Positions 26,217 to 35,912 of a stretch of 53,874 bases of DNA are shown here, piece after piece (the first letter of the stretch is position 1; each line of letters starts with the position of its first letter). A model generated the notes under the pieces. It searched no databases, had not been told where the DNA came from, and saw nothing but the letters and a program-made list of their open reading frames with translations. Origin of the DNA: Thermoguttaceae bacterium (GTDB lineage: Bacteria; Planctomycetota; Planctomycetia; Pirellulales; Thermoguttaceae); the NCBI GenBank assembly GCA_017441605.1, contig JAFRXD010000051.1:1-53874 (forward strand). Direction: 5' to 3'. A program made the translations under genes and the position numbers.

Positions 26217-27116
26217 ATGAAACGAAACGTATTTTTTTCCAGTTTAGTTTTTGGGGTTTTCGCGGTTCTTTTAGTTTTTCCGACGTTTGCTCGGGAGGTC
26301 GCTAGCGTCGAATACGAGCTCGTTTTGAACGTCCCCTATTACTCGCAAGACGAACTGGCGGGCGCCGACGAATACCAAAACTCGCAGTGCAAGCTCGATA
26401 TTCTCTATCCAAAGAACGCCGAAGTTCCTTTCGCTACGATCGTTTGGTTTCACGGCGGCGGGCTTACGGGAGGAGGGAAATACATCCCTTCGGCGTTCGA
26501 GCGTTTAAAAGCGTTCAAAGAAGGTCGTTTGGCCATTGTTGCCGTGGGATACCGGCTTTCTCCAAAGGTTCCGTTCCCCGTCTTTATCGAAGACGCGGCG
26601 GCGGCGACCGCTTGGGTCTTGCGACACATTGTCGAGTACGGAGGCGATTCAAAAGCCGTCTTTGTCTCCGGCGGAAGCGCCGGAGGGTACTTGAGCGCTA
26701 TGCTCGCCGCGTATCCGAAATGGCTCGAGGCGCGCGATGCGAGTCGCGAAGAAATAGCCGGTTTCATTCCCGTTAGCGGGCAAATGACGACGCATTTTCA
26801 CGTCAAAGAATTACTGGGATACCCCGGGCTTCAGTATAATCCCGTCATCGACGAAAACGCGCCTCTTGGAGGTCTTTCCAAAGACTTTCCTCCCATTTTC
26901 TTCGTTATGGGCGATCGAAAAGTAGAATGGAAATGTCGCGTGGAAGAGAACGAATTAATGTTCTCCTCTCTCAAAGCGCTTGGCGCTCCGCTTGTCGAGT
27001 TTTCTGAAAACGAGGGGTTTACTCACGGGATCTCCGGTATGGGCGACGACATTAAATCCGATTTGCTCGATAAAATCGACGCGTTTTTGACGAAGGCTCG
27101 CGATTTGAAGAAGTAA
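26217..27116 (+). CDS. Secreted alpha/beta hydrolase (BD-FAE/esterase-like)
   Basis: The 299-residue protein has a signal peptide (MKRNVFFSS start, core ending PTFA) and an alpha/beta-hydrolase fold of the carboxylesterase/BD-FAE kind. The oxyanion-hole motif HGGG is at 79-82, the nucleophile elbow GGSAGG at 152-157 (Ser154), and the histidine of the triad is probably in GFTHGISG near the C terminus, with an Asp before it in VMGDRKVEW. Relatives remove acyl groups from plant polysaccharides or small esters; the substrate is unknown. The start at 26217 is chosen for the signal peptide; an ATG overlapping the upstream stop (26187) is an alternative. It is likely cotranscribed with the HzsA-related gene. 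Confidence 0.85.
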   Translation: MKRNVFFSSLVFGVFAVLLVFPTFAREVASVEYELVLNVPYYSQDELAGADEYQNSQCKLDILYPKNAEVPFATIVWFHGGGLTGGGKYIPSAFERLKAFKEGRLAIVAVGYRLSPKVPFPVFIEDAAAATAWVLRHIVEYGGDSKAVFVSGGSAGGYLSAMLAAYPKWLEARDASREEIAGFIPVSGQMTTHFHVKELLGYPGLQYNPVIDENAPLGGLSKDFPPIFFVMGDRKVEWKCRVEENELMFSSLKALGAPLVEFSENEGFTHGISGMGDDIKSDLLDKIDAFLTKARDLKK

Positions 27117-27146
27117 GCTCGCGAAAACGCGCTGGAAATCGTCAAC

Positions 27147-27174
27147 TTGACGCTCGAGTAAAAAGGGTTAGAAT
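27147..27174 (+). promoter_or_regulatory. Sigma-70-type promoter of leuC-leuD-nadK
   Basis: TTGACG (27147-27152) and TAGAAT (27169-27174) are separated by 16 bp, about 70 bases upstream of the leuC start. Confidence 0.6.
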
Positions 27175-27245
27175 ACGCGAATCGCGAGGCGCCGCGGACG
27201 GCGTCGGGACAACTAGTGTTAGCGCAATTCGATTGCGAGGTTGAT

Positions 27246-28685
27246 ATGACGGAAGAATCGGGCAAGACGGCGAGTTCGCCGAAAACGATGTACGATAAGA
27301 TTTGGGAGAATCACCTTGTTTACCAAGAGCCGGGCGATGATTCCGCGATTCTTTACATCGATCAATTGTTGTGCCACGAAGTGACCAGTCCGCAGGCGTT
27401 CGAGGGGCTCCGCATGGCGGGACGAAAGGTTCGTCATCCGGATCGCGTTATGGCCGTTCAAGACCACGACGTCCCCACCAAAGACCGCGACAAACCGATC
27501 GCCGATCCAATCGCCCGCAAGCAGATTGAAACGCTTCGGGCAAACTGCAAAGAGTTTGGCATTAGGCTCTACGACCTTTTTGACATAGAACAGGGCGTGA
27601 TCCACGTTGTTGCCCCGGAGCAGGGACACGTTCGCCCCGGAGGGACTCTCACCTGCGGAGATAGCCACACCGCGACTCACGGCGCGTTTGGAATGATCGC
27701 GATGGGAACCGGAACGAGCGAGGTCGAGCACGTTTTGGCCACTCAGACGCTTCGTCAAAAGAAGATGAAGCAAATGCGAATTACGATCGACGGCAAACTT
27801 GGTCGCGGCGTTTACGCTAAAGATTTGATCTTGTTCGTCATCAATAAATTAACGACCGCGGGTGGCGCCGGATACGCCGTCGAGTTCGCCGGCGAAGCGA
27901 TTCGGTCTTTGTCGATGGAAGGTCGAATGACCGTCTGTAATATGGCGATCGAGATGGGCGCTCGAGTTGGAATGATCGCCCCGGACGAAACGACGTTTGA
28001 ATATCTGCGCGGTCGCAATTTCGCTCCGAAAGGTTCCGAATTCGACAAAGCCGTCGAAGAATGGAAGAAGATTGTTACCGAAGAAGGCGTCGTTTTCGAC
28101 AAGGAAGTTCGTTTTGACGCCGCCGATATCCAGCCCCTTGTTACTTGGGGCACGAATCCCGCTCAAAGTTCGCCCGTTACGGGAAACGTTCCGTTTCCGG
28201 AAGATTTCGAAAACGTTGAAGAGCAAAAAATGGCTAGAAACGCCCTCGAGTACATGGCGTTGGAGCCCGGTGTTCCGATGACCTCGATAAAGCTCGATTG
28301 GGTCTTTATCGGCTCTTGTACCAACGGTCGCATCGAAGATTTTCGCGAAGCCGCCGCCGTTCTCAAGGGGTATAAGATTGCCGACGGCGTCAAGGCAATC
28401 GCCGTTCCCGGCAGCGGACTCGTTAAGAAACAAGCCGAAGAGGAGGGGCTGGACAAAATCTTTATCGACGCCGGGTTTGAATGGCGCGACCCGGGTTGTA
28501 GCATGTGTTTGGCGATGAATCCCGATAGGCTTCAGCCCGGCGAGCGTTGCGCGGGCACGAGCAATCGTAATTTTGAAGGACGTATGGGGAAGGGCGGGCG
28601 AACGCATCTTGTTTCCCCCGCTATGGCCGCGGTCGCCGCCGTTAAAGGGCGCTTTTTCGACGTTCGCGAATGGAAGTTCAACTGA
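27246..28685 (+). CDS. leuC: 3-isopropylmalate dehydratase large subunit
   Basis: LeuC and LeuD together isomerise 2-isopropylmalate to 3-isopropylmalate in leucine synthesis. This 479-residue aconitase-family protein shows the Fe-S and substrate motifs: [27 protein letters not shown], and [14 protein letters not shown], whose cysteines with the earlier one bind the 4Fe-4S cluster. The later [27 protein letters not shown] stretch is typical of the family. ATG at 27246 has GCGAGG seven bases upstream; an in-frame start ten codons before it is unlikely. leuD follows by 46 bases. leuB and leuA are not in the window. Confidence 0.96.
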   Translation: MTEESGKTASSPKTMYDKIWENHLVYQEPGDDSAILYIDQLLCHEVTSPQAFEGLRMAGRKVRHPDRVMAVQDHDVPTKDRDKPIADPIARKQIETLRANCKEFGIRLYDLFDIEQGVIHVVAPEQGHVRPGGTLTCGDSHTATHGAFGMIAMGTGTSEVEHVLATQTLRQKKMKQMRITIDGKLGRGVYAKDLILFVINKLTTAGGAGYAVEFAGEAIRSLSMEGRMTVCNMAIEMGARVGMIAPDETTFEYLRGRNFAPKGSEFDKAVEEWKKIVTEEGVVFDKEVRFDAADIQPLVTWGTNPAQSSPVTGNVPFPEDFENVEEQKMARNALEYMALEPGVPMTSIKLDWVFIGSCTNGRIEDFREAAAVLKGYKIADGVKAIAVPGSGLVKKQAEEEGLDKIFIDAGFEWRDPGCSMCLAMNPDRLQPGERCAGTSNRNFEGRMGKGGRTHLVSPAMAAVAAVKGRFFDVREWKFN

Positions 28686-28731
28686 TTTTTTCAATCGACC
28701 TTAATTAGTAAGTCCTCGAAAAGGTTATCGT

Positions 28732-29328
28732 ATGCAAGCGTTTATTCGCCACGAAGGTCTCGTCGTTCCAATGGATCGAAGCGATATCGACACTGATCAG
28801 TTGGTTCCGAAACAATTCCTGAAGCGCGTCGAACGAAGCGGATTTGGAAAATTCCTCTTTTTTGATCGGCGCTACCTTAACGACGAATACGAAGAAAATC
28901 CCGATTTTGAACTAAATCGTCCCGAGTATCGCGGCGCGACGATTCTTCTCGCTCGTCGTAATTTTGGTTGCGGTTCGAGTCGCGAACACGCCCCGTGGGC
29001 GATCGCGGACTATGGTTTTCGCGTTATTTTGGCGTCTAGTTACGCGGATATCTTTTATAACAACTCTTTTAAAAACGGGTATTTGCCGATAGCGTTGCCG
29101 GAAGAGACAATTGAAGAGCTTTTTCAACGCGAAGCGAAATATCGTCCGTATAAGCTGAACGTGGATTTGGAACGATTGGTTATTTCCGACGCTTATGGTC
29201 TAAACCTTTCCTTTGCCGTCGACGATTTCCGGCGCGAATGCCTTATGAACGGGTGGGACGACGTTGGGCTTACTTTGCGATTTGAAGACAAAATCATCGA
29301 GTATGAAAAAGCCCGAGGTATTGAGTAG
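28732..29328 (+). CDS. leuD: 3-isopropylmalate dehydratase small subunit
   Basis: This 198-residue swivel-domain partner of LeuC is the usual length for the family. Diagnostic motifs are MDRSDIDTDQLVPKQFLK near the start, RNFGCGSSREHAPWAI in the middle, and SSYADIFYNNSFKNGYLPI. It completes the substrate site with LeuC. It lies in the leuC-leuD-nadK operon, with only 20 bases before nadK. The order leuC then leuD is the standard one. Confidence 0.96.
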   Translation: MQAFIRHEGLVVPMDRSDIDTDQLVPKQFLKRVERSGFGKFLFFDRRYLNDEYEENPDFELNRPEYRGATILLARRNFGCGSSREHAPWAIADYGFRVILASSYADIFYNNSFKNGYLPIALPEETIEELFQREAKYRPYKLNVDLERLVISDAYGLNLSFAVDDFRRECLMNGWDDVGLTLRFEDKIIEYEKARGIE

Positions 29329-29348
29329 CGACAAACGGAGCGAGCGAG

Positions 29349-30290
29349 ATGAAGGCGATTCTTTTGGGAAACGGCTCTCGCGAGGGAGTCTTGGAAAGCG
29401 CGGTGGCGCTTCGTCCCGAAATTGAGCGAATCGTCGACGTCGCGCTCGCCGACTTTGACAACGAGGCCGATTTGTCCAATGTTTCCGCCGACGTCGCGAT
29501 CGTTTTCGGCGGGGACGGTTCTATCTTGCGAGCGGTTCATCAAATGGGCGAGAATCAGATTCCCGTTCTCGCCGTTAATTTGGGAACGCTTGGGTTCTTG
29601 TCGAGCGTTGATCCCGAGGGACTTGTTCCTTTTCTTCGGTCCTCCGACTTTGATAACTTCGTCGTTCGCGAACAATTGCTGTTGAATTGTTCCATTTGGC
29701 GTAAGGATCGTCGAAAAAAACGCCGAGAAGACGATTCGCCCTCTTCGAGATTGCGTTCCTTTGCGTATCCGTCCGACTGGCGCGGCGACGCCGACGACCG
29801 TCGTTGCGTTGGCAACTACCTGGTGGTCAACGAAGTTACCGCGCGAGGCGGTCCCCCTTTTTCCATTCTTCACATTGATTTGTCTATCGACGGGGAGCTT
29901 GTGGCCGCGATACGCGGCGACGGTCTCATTATCGCTACCCCCGTCGGGTCGACCGCGCACAGCTTGTCGGCCGGCGGCCCCATTTTGCGGAACGAATTGG
30001 ACGCCGTCGTTATTACGCCCTTGTCGCCTCACGCCTTGACGTTTCGTTCCGTGGTGGATTCCGCCGCGAGGGTCTACGAACTTAGCGCCGTTTCGGACGA
30101 CGCCTTTGTGGTTGTCGACGGATTCCCCCCGAAACAACTTCTGAGCGGCGACCGCGTCGTTCTGCGTCGAGCGCCGTTCTCTTTCAAGATGGCGCGCGTT
30201 CCGGAGAATAGATATTATCATAATTTGCGCGGAAAACTCGGTTGGGGCGTTGACAGCGCGGCCTCTAAGAACGACAATAATGGTCGGTAA
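29349..30290 (+). CDS. nadK: NAD kinase
   Basis: NadK phosphorylates NAD to NADP using ATP or polyphosphate. This 313-residue protein has the catalytic GGDGS motif at residues 54-58 (FGGDGSILRA), the NEVTARGG motif in the second half, and the later GDGLIIATPVGSTAHSLSAGGP stretch that binds the nicotinamide and ribose. A short insertion of basic residues (KDRRKKRRED, about 118-127) sits between domains. GGAGCGAG precedes the ATG. The gene is the third in the operon with leuC and leuD, which links NADP supply to amino-acid synthesis genes, though this linkage may be chance. Confidence 0.94.
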   Translation: MKAILLGNGSREGVLESAVALRPEIERIVDVALADFDNEADLSNVSADVAIVFGGDGSILRAVHQMGENQIPVLAVNLGTLGFLSSVDPEGLVPFLRSSDFDNFVVREQLLLNCSIWRKDRRKKRREDDSPSSRLRSFAYPSDWRGDADDRRCVGNYLVVNEVTARGGPPFSILHIDLSIDGELVAAIRGDGLIIATPVGSTAHSLSAGGPILRNELDAVVITPLSPHALTFRSVVDSAARVYELSAVSDDAFVVVDGFPPKQLLSGDRVVLRRAPFSFKMARVPENRYYHNLRGKLGWGVDSAASKNDNNGR

Positions 30291-30392
30291 CCGCGTTGAT
30301 CAACGTCTTATGGCGCGATTTTAGGCGTCGCGCTTTCTTCCTTCCGAGACGTTTGGTTCTCGCGTTTTGTTCTCTTATATGGCAGGTGCAAC

Positions 30393-31853
30393 GTGTCCAA
30401 TTCAAGAAGAAACTTTTTAAAGAGTCTTGCCGGACTTCCCGCGATGGCGGCGGTCGCGACCGTTTACGGCGACGAGAAAAACTTGCGCGACGACGTCGAA
30501 GAGACGAAACTCATTTTGAAGGATCATAAGTCCGCGTTCAATATGAAGAGTTACGCCGCTCCCGCTATTTCTAACATTCGAGTTGGTTATATCGGGATGG
30601 GGAATCGCGGCTTGGCCTCGATGAAGCGCTTGACTCAGTTTGACGGCGTCGAGGTGCGCGCTATCGCCGATTGTTACGAATATCCCATACAGCGCGCCCG
30701 TGAATACCTTAATAGTATCGACTACCCGCCTCCGGCAGAATATTATCGAGACGAGGAAAGTTGGCGCGATTTGATCGAGCGCGACGATCTCGACTTGATT
30801 TACGTTACGACTCCCCAATATCTCCACTCGGAAATGGCTTGCGCCGTAATGGAAGCCGGGAAACACGCCGCCTGCGAGGTTCCCCTCGGGTATACTCTCG
30901 CCGATTGCTGGCGTTTAGTCAAAACTTCTGAAAAAACGAAAAAATATTGCGGAATTTTAGAGAATTGCTGTTTTGATTTCTTTGAATCGTTGACGATTAA
31001 TATGGCGTTAAAAGGCCTCTTAGGCGAAATCGTCTACGGGGAAGGCGCCTATATTCATTACTTCCCGGCGGAAACGATTTTTGAAGAACCTATGCCTCCT
31101 CTTAGTAAAAAAGGCGGATATTATAGGTTCGCGATTGGCGCCTGCAATAAAGGAAATCGTTATCCGACGCACGGGTTTGGACCGGTGTGCCAAGCGATGC
31201 GCATTAACGCCGGCGACCGTCCCGCTTTTTTGACTTCGGTCGAGACGAACGATTTTACTTGCGGAAAAGCGTTTGAAGAAATTCTCGCGAGAGGAAGCGA
31301 ATACCACAAACAATTTGCGGGTAAGGATTTCACGGGCAATATGAACGTGTCGCTCGTTAGAACGCAAAACGGGAAGGCGATTCAGATTCAATACGACCGT
31401 ATTTCTCCGCGTCCCTATTCGCGCATTCACATGTTGAGCGGGACGAAGGGATTCGTTCAGAAATATCCGGAACCGTCTAGAATTTACTTGACTCACGATC
31501 AACCTCTTTCCGACGAGGAAATGGAGGCGGTAAAAGAAGAGCACACCCCCGAGTTAATCAAGTTCCTAGCCGAAAACGCGGTGAAATTCGGCGGACACGG
31601 CGGTATGGACTTTATTTGCGATTACCAACTGATCGACTCGTTGCACAACGGACTTCCCCTTAATATTTCCGTCTACGACGGGGCTACGTGGAGCGCCGTT
31701 ACTCCGTTGAGTCTTTGGTCCGTCACGCACGGTTCGCAGCCCATCGAATTCCCCGATTTTACGGGCGGCACTTGGACGAGTAATAAACCGTTCGATTTGT
31801 CCCTGCGCGGAGGTGGAACGACCAAAATCGTTCCCAAAACGCCTAAAGAATAG
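30393..31853 (+). CDS. Gfo/Idh/MocA family oxidoreductase with twin-arginine leader
   Basis: The protein is 486 residues, from a GTG start with AGG upstream. It opens with a twin-arginine leader (SRRNFLKSLAGLP, then an Ala-rich core). The Rossmann motif GYIGMGNRG follows near residue 68, and the family loop reads CEVPLG in place of the usual EKP. The C-terminal domain is the alpha/beta Gfo/Idh/MocA fold (for example HMLSGTKGFVQKYPEP). Family members use NAD(P) to oxidise or rearrange sugars, and exported members with tightly bound cofactor are known. The substrate is unknown. It may be a late gene of the leu operon (102 bases after nadK), and a perfect terminator follows. Confidence 0.88.
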   Translation: MSNSRRNFLKSLAGLPAMAAVATVYGDEKNLRDDVEETKLILKDHKSAFNMKSYAAPAISNIRVGYIGMGNRGLASMKRLTQFDGVEVRAIADCYEYPIQRAREYLNSIDYPPPAEYYRDEESWRDLIERDDLDLIYVTTPQYLHSEMACAVMEAGKHAACEVPLGYTLADCWRLVKTSEKTKKYCGILENCCFDFFESLTINMALKGLLGEIVYGEGAYIHYFPAETIFEEPMPPLSKKGGYYRFAIGACNKGNRYPTHGFGPVCQAMRINAGDRPAFLTSVETNDFTCGKAFEEILARGSEYHKQFAGKDFTGNMNVSLVRTQNGKAIQIQYDRISPRPYSRIHMLSGTKGFVQKYPEPSRIYLTHDQPLSDEEMEAVKEEHTPELIKFLAENAVKFGGHGGMDFICDYQLIDSLHNGLPLNISVYDGATWSAVTPLSLWSVTHGSQPIEFPDFTGGTWTSNKPFDLSLRGGGTTKIVPKTPKE

Positions 31854-31908
31854 CTGGTTCCGAATTCGATGACTTGCTTCTCGCGGAGCGAGACTCGTTT
31901 TGACCGAC

Positions 31909-31943
31909 GCCCGAATCTCGCCTTTCGAGATTCGGGCTTTTTT
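31909..31943 (+). terminator. Perfect intrinsic terminator after the Gfo/Idh/MocA gene
   Basis: A 12-bp perfect stem GCCCGAATCTCG (31909-31920) with CGAGATTCGGGC (31926-31937), a 5-base loop and six T residues. It is also just past the 3' end of the S41 peptidase gene (minus strand), but has no T-tract on that side. Confidence 0.9.
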
Positions 31944-31954
31944 AAACCGCTTTT

Positions 31955-33544
31955 CTATAGAATGTCGCGATTTCCTCCGTCGTCGATTTCCAGCTTGTCT
32001 TCGGGCGACGAGAGATTTTGGCCGTCGCCGTTCTCAAGCGACGACAAGTATTCGACCGCTCGATCCAGCTGGGGATCGAAATAGGGAGAGAGTCCCAACG
32101 GTTTAAACGACGTCGAGGTAGAGGACGCGTCGTTTTCGGCTTCGGTTTCCGACTGCTGGCGAACCGACCCGATTTCCGATGGATCTATCCCAAGTTCGAA
32201 GGCGGCTTCGAGACGCGTTAAACCTTGCCCTTCGCGCAACTGACGCAATAGCCCTTCCGTTTGACGCGTCATAAAAGCGAAGGTTCTCGCGTTAAGCTCC
32301 GACGCGTCGGGTTTGGTGGATCGAACTTTTCTAACCCACTCTAAATAATATTGTTGCGCTGGGGTTACGGATACTTCGTAACCGTCGTTGGGTTTCACTC
32401 CCCAATCGTCTTCGGGGGTGGAATCCTTGTGGCGATGAATAGACGCGCCGGAAGGGCGCCAAAACGACGCGGTCGTCATTCGAAGCACGCCGGAGTTGCA
32501 CGGCAATTCAAAGATTTCCTGAATTGTTCCCTTACCGTAAGAGCGAGTCCCTACGACCGTTCCTACTCCGGCGTCTTGAAGCGCGGCCGCCACGATTTCC
32601 GAAGCGCTGGCGCTGTCAGAGTCTATGAGAACCGCTACGCGAAAACGCCTTCTTGGGTACTTCTTTGCCGTGATTCTACGCTTGACTCCGTTTCTGTTGC
32701 GCGTTTCCACTATTGGCGATCCATTGGAAAGGAGTTCGTTGCATATCGCGCTCGCGTCGGGTAAAAATCCGCCCGGATTTCCGCGAAAGTCGAGAACAAC
32801 CTTGGAAACGCCTTCTCGTTCGAGTTGTTCGAGGGCTTCTTGGGTTTTCGTCCCAGTCGCGTCGATAAAAGATTCGATCCGAATATAACCAATATCGGGA
32901 CGATCTTTTAACGTAAAAATCCAATTGTTGGACGAGTCTAGTCTATCCCCGGAAATGGGATCTTGCTGAACTAGATCGCGCGTTACGACTATCTCCTTTA
33001 ACTCCTCGGGGGAGGCGTCGTTGATTGAATTCGCTTCGGGATTCAAAAAACGAGGATTTGAATCCCGATCCAAGATTTTTATGCGAACGTCGGTTTTTTC
33101 TTTTCCGCGAAGTAGTCCCGTCAATTCGACGATCGACAAGTTGGCGACTTCCCGATCGTCGACTGAAACAATAAGATCCCCAAATTTGAGTCCGGCTTTG
33201 ATTGCGGGAGAATCGTGTAACGGAACAAAATAGAATCCGCCCGTCGATTCCTCTTTCAAAAAATGCCCCAAGCCCACTCCCGCGAACTGTCCTTGGATTT
33301 CTCGCATGTATTCCTTCCCCTCGCTAGGGGGAATATAGTCCGTGTACGGTTCGTCTCCGACCGCCGTCGCCATGCCTTTTAGCGCGCCTTGGAACAATTG
33401 TTCTCGAGTCGGTCGTTCGAGAGAGTTCTTTTCTAATTGTCGAGACACTTGGGAAAGAATTTGATTTTTCAAGGAGGTCTTGCTCGCGATAAAAAGCGAA
33501 ACAAAGACGACTATCAGCGCAAAATAAATATTTCTTGTCGGCAT
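31955..33544 (-). CDS. S41 family C-terminal processing peptidase
   Basis: This 529-residue protease (Prc/CtpA type) has an N-terminal membrane anchor or signal (about 6-20, FALIVVFVSLFIA), a PDZ domain (about 85-160; FVPLHDSPAIKAGLKFGDLIVSVDD), and the peptidase core with DFRGNPGGFLPD (252-263), the Ser-bearing SASASE motif (311-316) and general-base Lys338 in SYGKGT. These give the Ser/Lys dyad. Family members cleave C termini of periplasmic proteins after PDZ-mediated recognition. The C-terminal region (from about 400) is helical and acidic. It is divergent from the C25 peptidase gene, and no strong Shine-Dalgarno sequence is seen. A good promoter lies at 33698-33726. Confidence 0.92.
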   Translation of the reverse strand: MPTRNIYFALIVVFVSLFIASKTSLKNQILSQVSRQLEKNSLERPTREQLFQGALKGMATAVGDEPYTDYIPPSEGKEYMREIQGQFAGVGLGHFLKEESTGGFYFVPLHDSPAIKAGLKFGDLIVSVDDREVANLSIVELTGLLRGKEKTDVRIKILDRDSNPRFLNPEANSINDASPEELKEIVVTRDLVQQDPISGDRLDSSNNWIFTLKDRPDIGYIRIESFIDATGTKTQEALEQLEREGVSKVVLDFRGNPGGFLPDASAICNELLSNGSPIVETRNRNGVKRRITAKKYPRRRFRVAVLIDSDSASASEIVAAALQDAGVGTVVGTRSYGKGTIQEIFELPCNSGVLRMTTASFWRPSGASIHRHKDSTPEDDWGVKPNDGYEVSVTPAQQYYLEWVRKVRSTKPDASELNARTFAFMTRQTEGLLRQLREGQGLTRLEAAFELGIDPSEIGSVRQQSETEAENDASSTSTSFKPLGLSPYFDPQLDRAVEYLSSLENGDGQNLSSPEDKLEIDDGGNRDIL

Positions 33545-33697
33545 TTTTATGGCGAACGCGTTAAAAAGACGGGAAGCGCTCGATAACTCGATCGGCGAGA
33601 AATCGACTTTGGGCGCTCGATATCGAGACCTCGCGACGAAATCGGCTTCTAGGAAACGCGATAATCGGCGGGGCGCGAACTCTCGTTCTACGCGGCT

Positions 33698-33726
33698 ATT
33701 ATATTGCGCGATCGAAATACGTTCAA
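33698..33726 (-). promoter_or_regulatory. Sigma-70-type promoter of the S41 peptidase gene
   Basis: On the minus strand, TTGAAC (33721-33726) and a perfect TATAAT (33698-33703) are separated by 17 bp, with a leader of about 150 bases. Confidence 0.65.
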
Positions 33727-33876
33727 GGAAGTGCCGGACAAGTTCCCAGAAACCCGCGCGTCGCGAGAGGTGGCTATTGACGTCGCTAGGTTATTTCGAT
33801 ACTATCGACCCTTGTTCTGTTTTGTTCTGTTTCTTGACGAGCAATCGGGCGAAGAAACCCGCGAAAGGATTCGGTT
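33727..33876. other. Divergent intergenic region before the C25 peptidase
   Basis: I found no gene and no convincing plus-strand promoter here. The last bases hold the ribosome-binding site AAGGA used by the TTG start at 33877. Confidence 0.5.
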
Positions 33877-35895
33877 TTGAAAAAAATCCGCTCTTTGTTT
33901 TTTAATCCGATTTGCCGCTTTTGGTTCGCTTTCGGTTGTTTTTTGATCGGAGCGTTGTTTTTCTCGCGTCTCTATGGTCGCGAGTTTGACGGCCCGACAA
34001 ACTCCGTCTTTGCGAAAACGAAACGCCCCGTTGTTCTCGTCGTTACCCCTCCCGTTTTCAACGAAGCGCTCAAGCCTTGGGTCGAGTACCGGCAGTCGCA
34101 GGGGTTCGACGTTATGATTTTGCCCATGGCGATTCTCGATTCCGACGGAAACGTTGATTGGGGAATTCAAACGAATCCCGTCGCGACCCCCGCCGAAATT
34201 CGCGAAAAGATCGTTAAGGTCGCTTTAGAGCGCGAAATTGAGGCGATTGTTTTGGTGGGAGACGCCGCTCCGACCGAAGACGCTAAGTTCGGTTGGCGAG
34301 ACGCCGTCCCAACGGCCCGGGTGCCCGCCTCGGTTGTTCAAGTTTTCGGATCGGAGGAATTACTCGCCACCGATTCTTATTTCGCCGACCTCGATGGCGA
34401 CGGGTTGGCCGACGTCCCGATCGGAAGATTTCCCGCGCGCTCTCCCGAAGAAGTAACGCGTCTCGTTAATAAGATTATTCGTTACGAGAACAATTCGCCC
34501 AAAGGCAATTGGACGCGTCGCGTGAATATTTTTGCGGGACCCAATGGGTTGGATTTACGAGTTATTGGGAGCAGACCGGGAGACGAAATAACGGGGACGA
34601 ATCCGTTGGGCGGGGTTTCCGCGATTGTTGACTCCGCCGTTAATAGTATGGCGCGAAAGATGTTTTCGGAATTTCTCCCGCAGGAATTTTCATTGTCTCT
34701 CGCCCAATGTTCGCTTCAAAGTCCGTTTTGTCCGTATCCGCCCGATTTTGGTACGGTTTTTTTGGAAAGAATGAACGAGGGGGCTTTATTCCTGATTTAT
34801 ATGGGACACGGACGCGTTCTAGGTTTGGATCGTTTTCAGCCTTCTTCTTTCCAGGACTACGGCGTCTTCGAGATAGGCGATTGCGCGAACCTTAAGTCGG
34901 AGCGCGGCGCCCCGATCGCCCTTTTCTTCGCCTGTTATACCGGCGCTTACGACGCTAACTGTCAATGTCTCGCCGAGGAAGTCGCCGTAAGTTCCGACGG
35001 ACCGGTCGCCGTCTATGCGGCTAGCCGTCTAACCGCCCCTTATGGTATGTGCGTCTTGGGATATTCCTTGATGCTTAGCGCGTTCGAAAGCGATTTGTCG
35101 GGAATGACTGAGCAAAAGACTCTGGGACGCATTGTCCTTGAGGCCCAAAAGAAGGCGTTGAGTCCTCCTGAGTCAACGCTCGAAGACAGAACGTCGGACG
35201 ATGGGGAGAATTTCGACGAAACCCTGGTATTTGACGACGAGGTTTCGACCCCGGAACCCGAGATCGCGGATTCGTTCGAAGACACTCCTTTGGATAAATT
35301 GAACGCGCGTTTGGAAAAAAGTTTGCGGGACGCGGAGGAATTTAAACAAAAGAACGCTTCGTTTAGAGTTTCCTTGGATCGTTGGGCGGCGATTCTGGAT
35401 CCAACCGCTTCAAAACTTGAAGAGCAAATTAAAGATCACGTCCTTGAATTCAATTTATTCGGAGATCCTTTGTTGCGGGTCAAACTTCCTCAACGCGTTC
35501 GCGTCGAAGCTCCCGATATAGCTTATTCTTCCGATGAAATTACCGTTTCCACTACTGTTCCCAACCTAAACGATAGAGAATCTCTCGCGCAAGTGGAACT
35601 TTTACCTGCCGATTTCCGTTCGACAGTTAGAAAGCCTAAGCGCGCTAGGTCGTTTGTCGAATCGACGGAAACGGCTAAAGAGTACCGCGAAACCTATCGA
35701 AAGGCGAATTTGTTTGTTGTCGACGCGGTTAGGGGAAAAACGTTGAACGGGCGTTTGGAGATGAAGATTCTCGTTCCAAAGGATTATTCGGGCGAGAGCG
35801 TTGTTCGAGTCGCGGCGTTTGACGGCTTGAACTACTATATCGGAGCGAAGCGAATACTGGTTCGACCGCGCTCCGAGCAAGCTAGCGCGGAATGA
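33877..35895 (+). CDS. C25 (gingipain-like) cysteine peptidase
   Basis: The 672-residue protein begins at a TTG codon with AAGGA seven bases before it. An N-terminal hydrophobic segment (about 13-30) acts as signal or anchor. The catalytic fold is the caspase/gingipain type: the calcium-site-like DSYFADLDGDGLADVPIGRFP (166-186), catalytic His311 in MGHGR, and catalytic Cys353 in FACYTG, at the normal spacing for clan CD. After an acidic linker (about 425-470) there is an Ig-like beta domain near the C terminus (RVRVEAPDIAYSSDEITV and on). Gingipains cleave after Arg or Lys; specificity here is not known. It lies between an S41 peptidase and the large secreted protein at 35913-38618, which it might process (inference). 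Confidence 0.82.
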   Translation: MKKIRSLFFNPICRFWFAFGCFLIGALFFSRLYGREFDGPTNSVFAKTKRPVVLVVTPPVFNEALKPWVEYRQSQGFDVMILPMAILDSDGNVDWGIQTNPVATPAEIREKIVKVALEREIEAIVLVGDAAPTEDAKFGWRDAVPTARVPASVVQVFGSEELLATDSYFADLDGDGLADVPIGRFPARSPEEVTRLVNKIIRYENNSPKGNWTRRVNIFAGPNGLDLRVIGSRPGDEITGTNPLGGVSAIVDSAVNSMARKMFSEFLPQEFSLSLAQCSLQSPFCPYPPDFGTVFLERMNEGALFLIYMGHGRVLGLDRFQPSSFQDYGVFEIGDCANLKSERGAPIALFFACYTGAYDANCQCLAEEVAVSSDGPVAVYAASRLTAPYGMCVLGYSLMLSAFESDLSGMTEQKTLGRIVLEAQKKALSPPESTLEDRTSDDGENFDETLVFDDEVSTPEPEIADSFEDTPLDKLNARLEKSLRDAEEFKQKNASFRVSLDRWAAILDPTASKLEEQIKDHVLEFNLFGDPLLRVKLPQRVRVEAPDIAYSSDEITVSTTVPNLNDRESLAQVELLPADFRSTVRKPKRARSFVESTETAKEYRETYRKANLFVVDAVRGKTLNGRLEMKILVPKDYSGESVVRVAAFDGLNYYIGAKRILVRPRSEQASAE

Positions 35896-35912
35896 GGATC
35901 GAAGCCGCGTTT

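Noticed and set aside
29193..30221. Open frame of 342 codons opposite nadK
   Set aside because: Antisense shadow of a gene with clear NAD kinase motifs.
33549..33905. Open frame of 118 codons between the S41 and C25 genes
   Set aside because: It crosses the S41 promoter and the start of the C25 gene, and the translation is Arg/Ser-rich without any domain.
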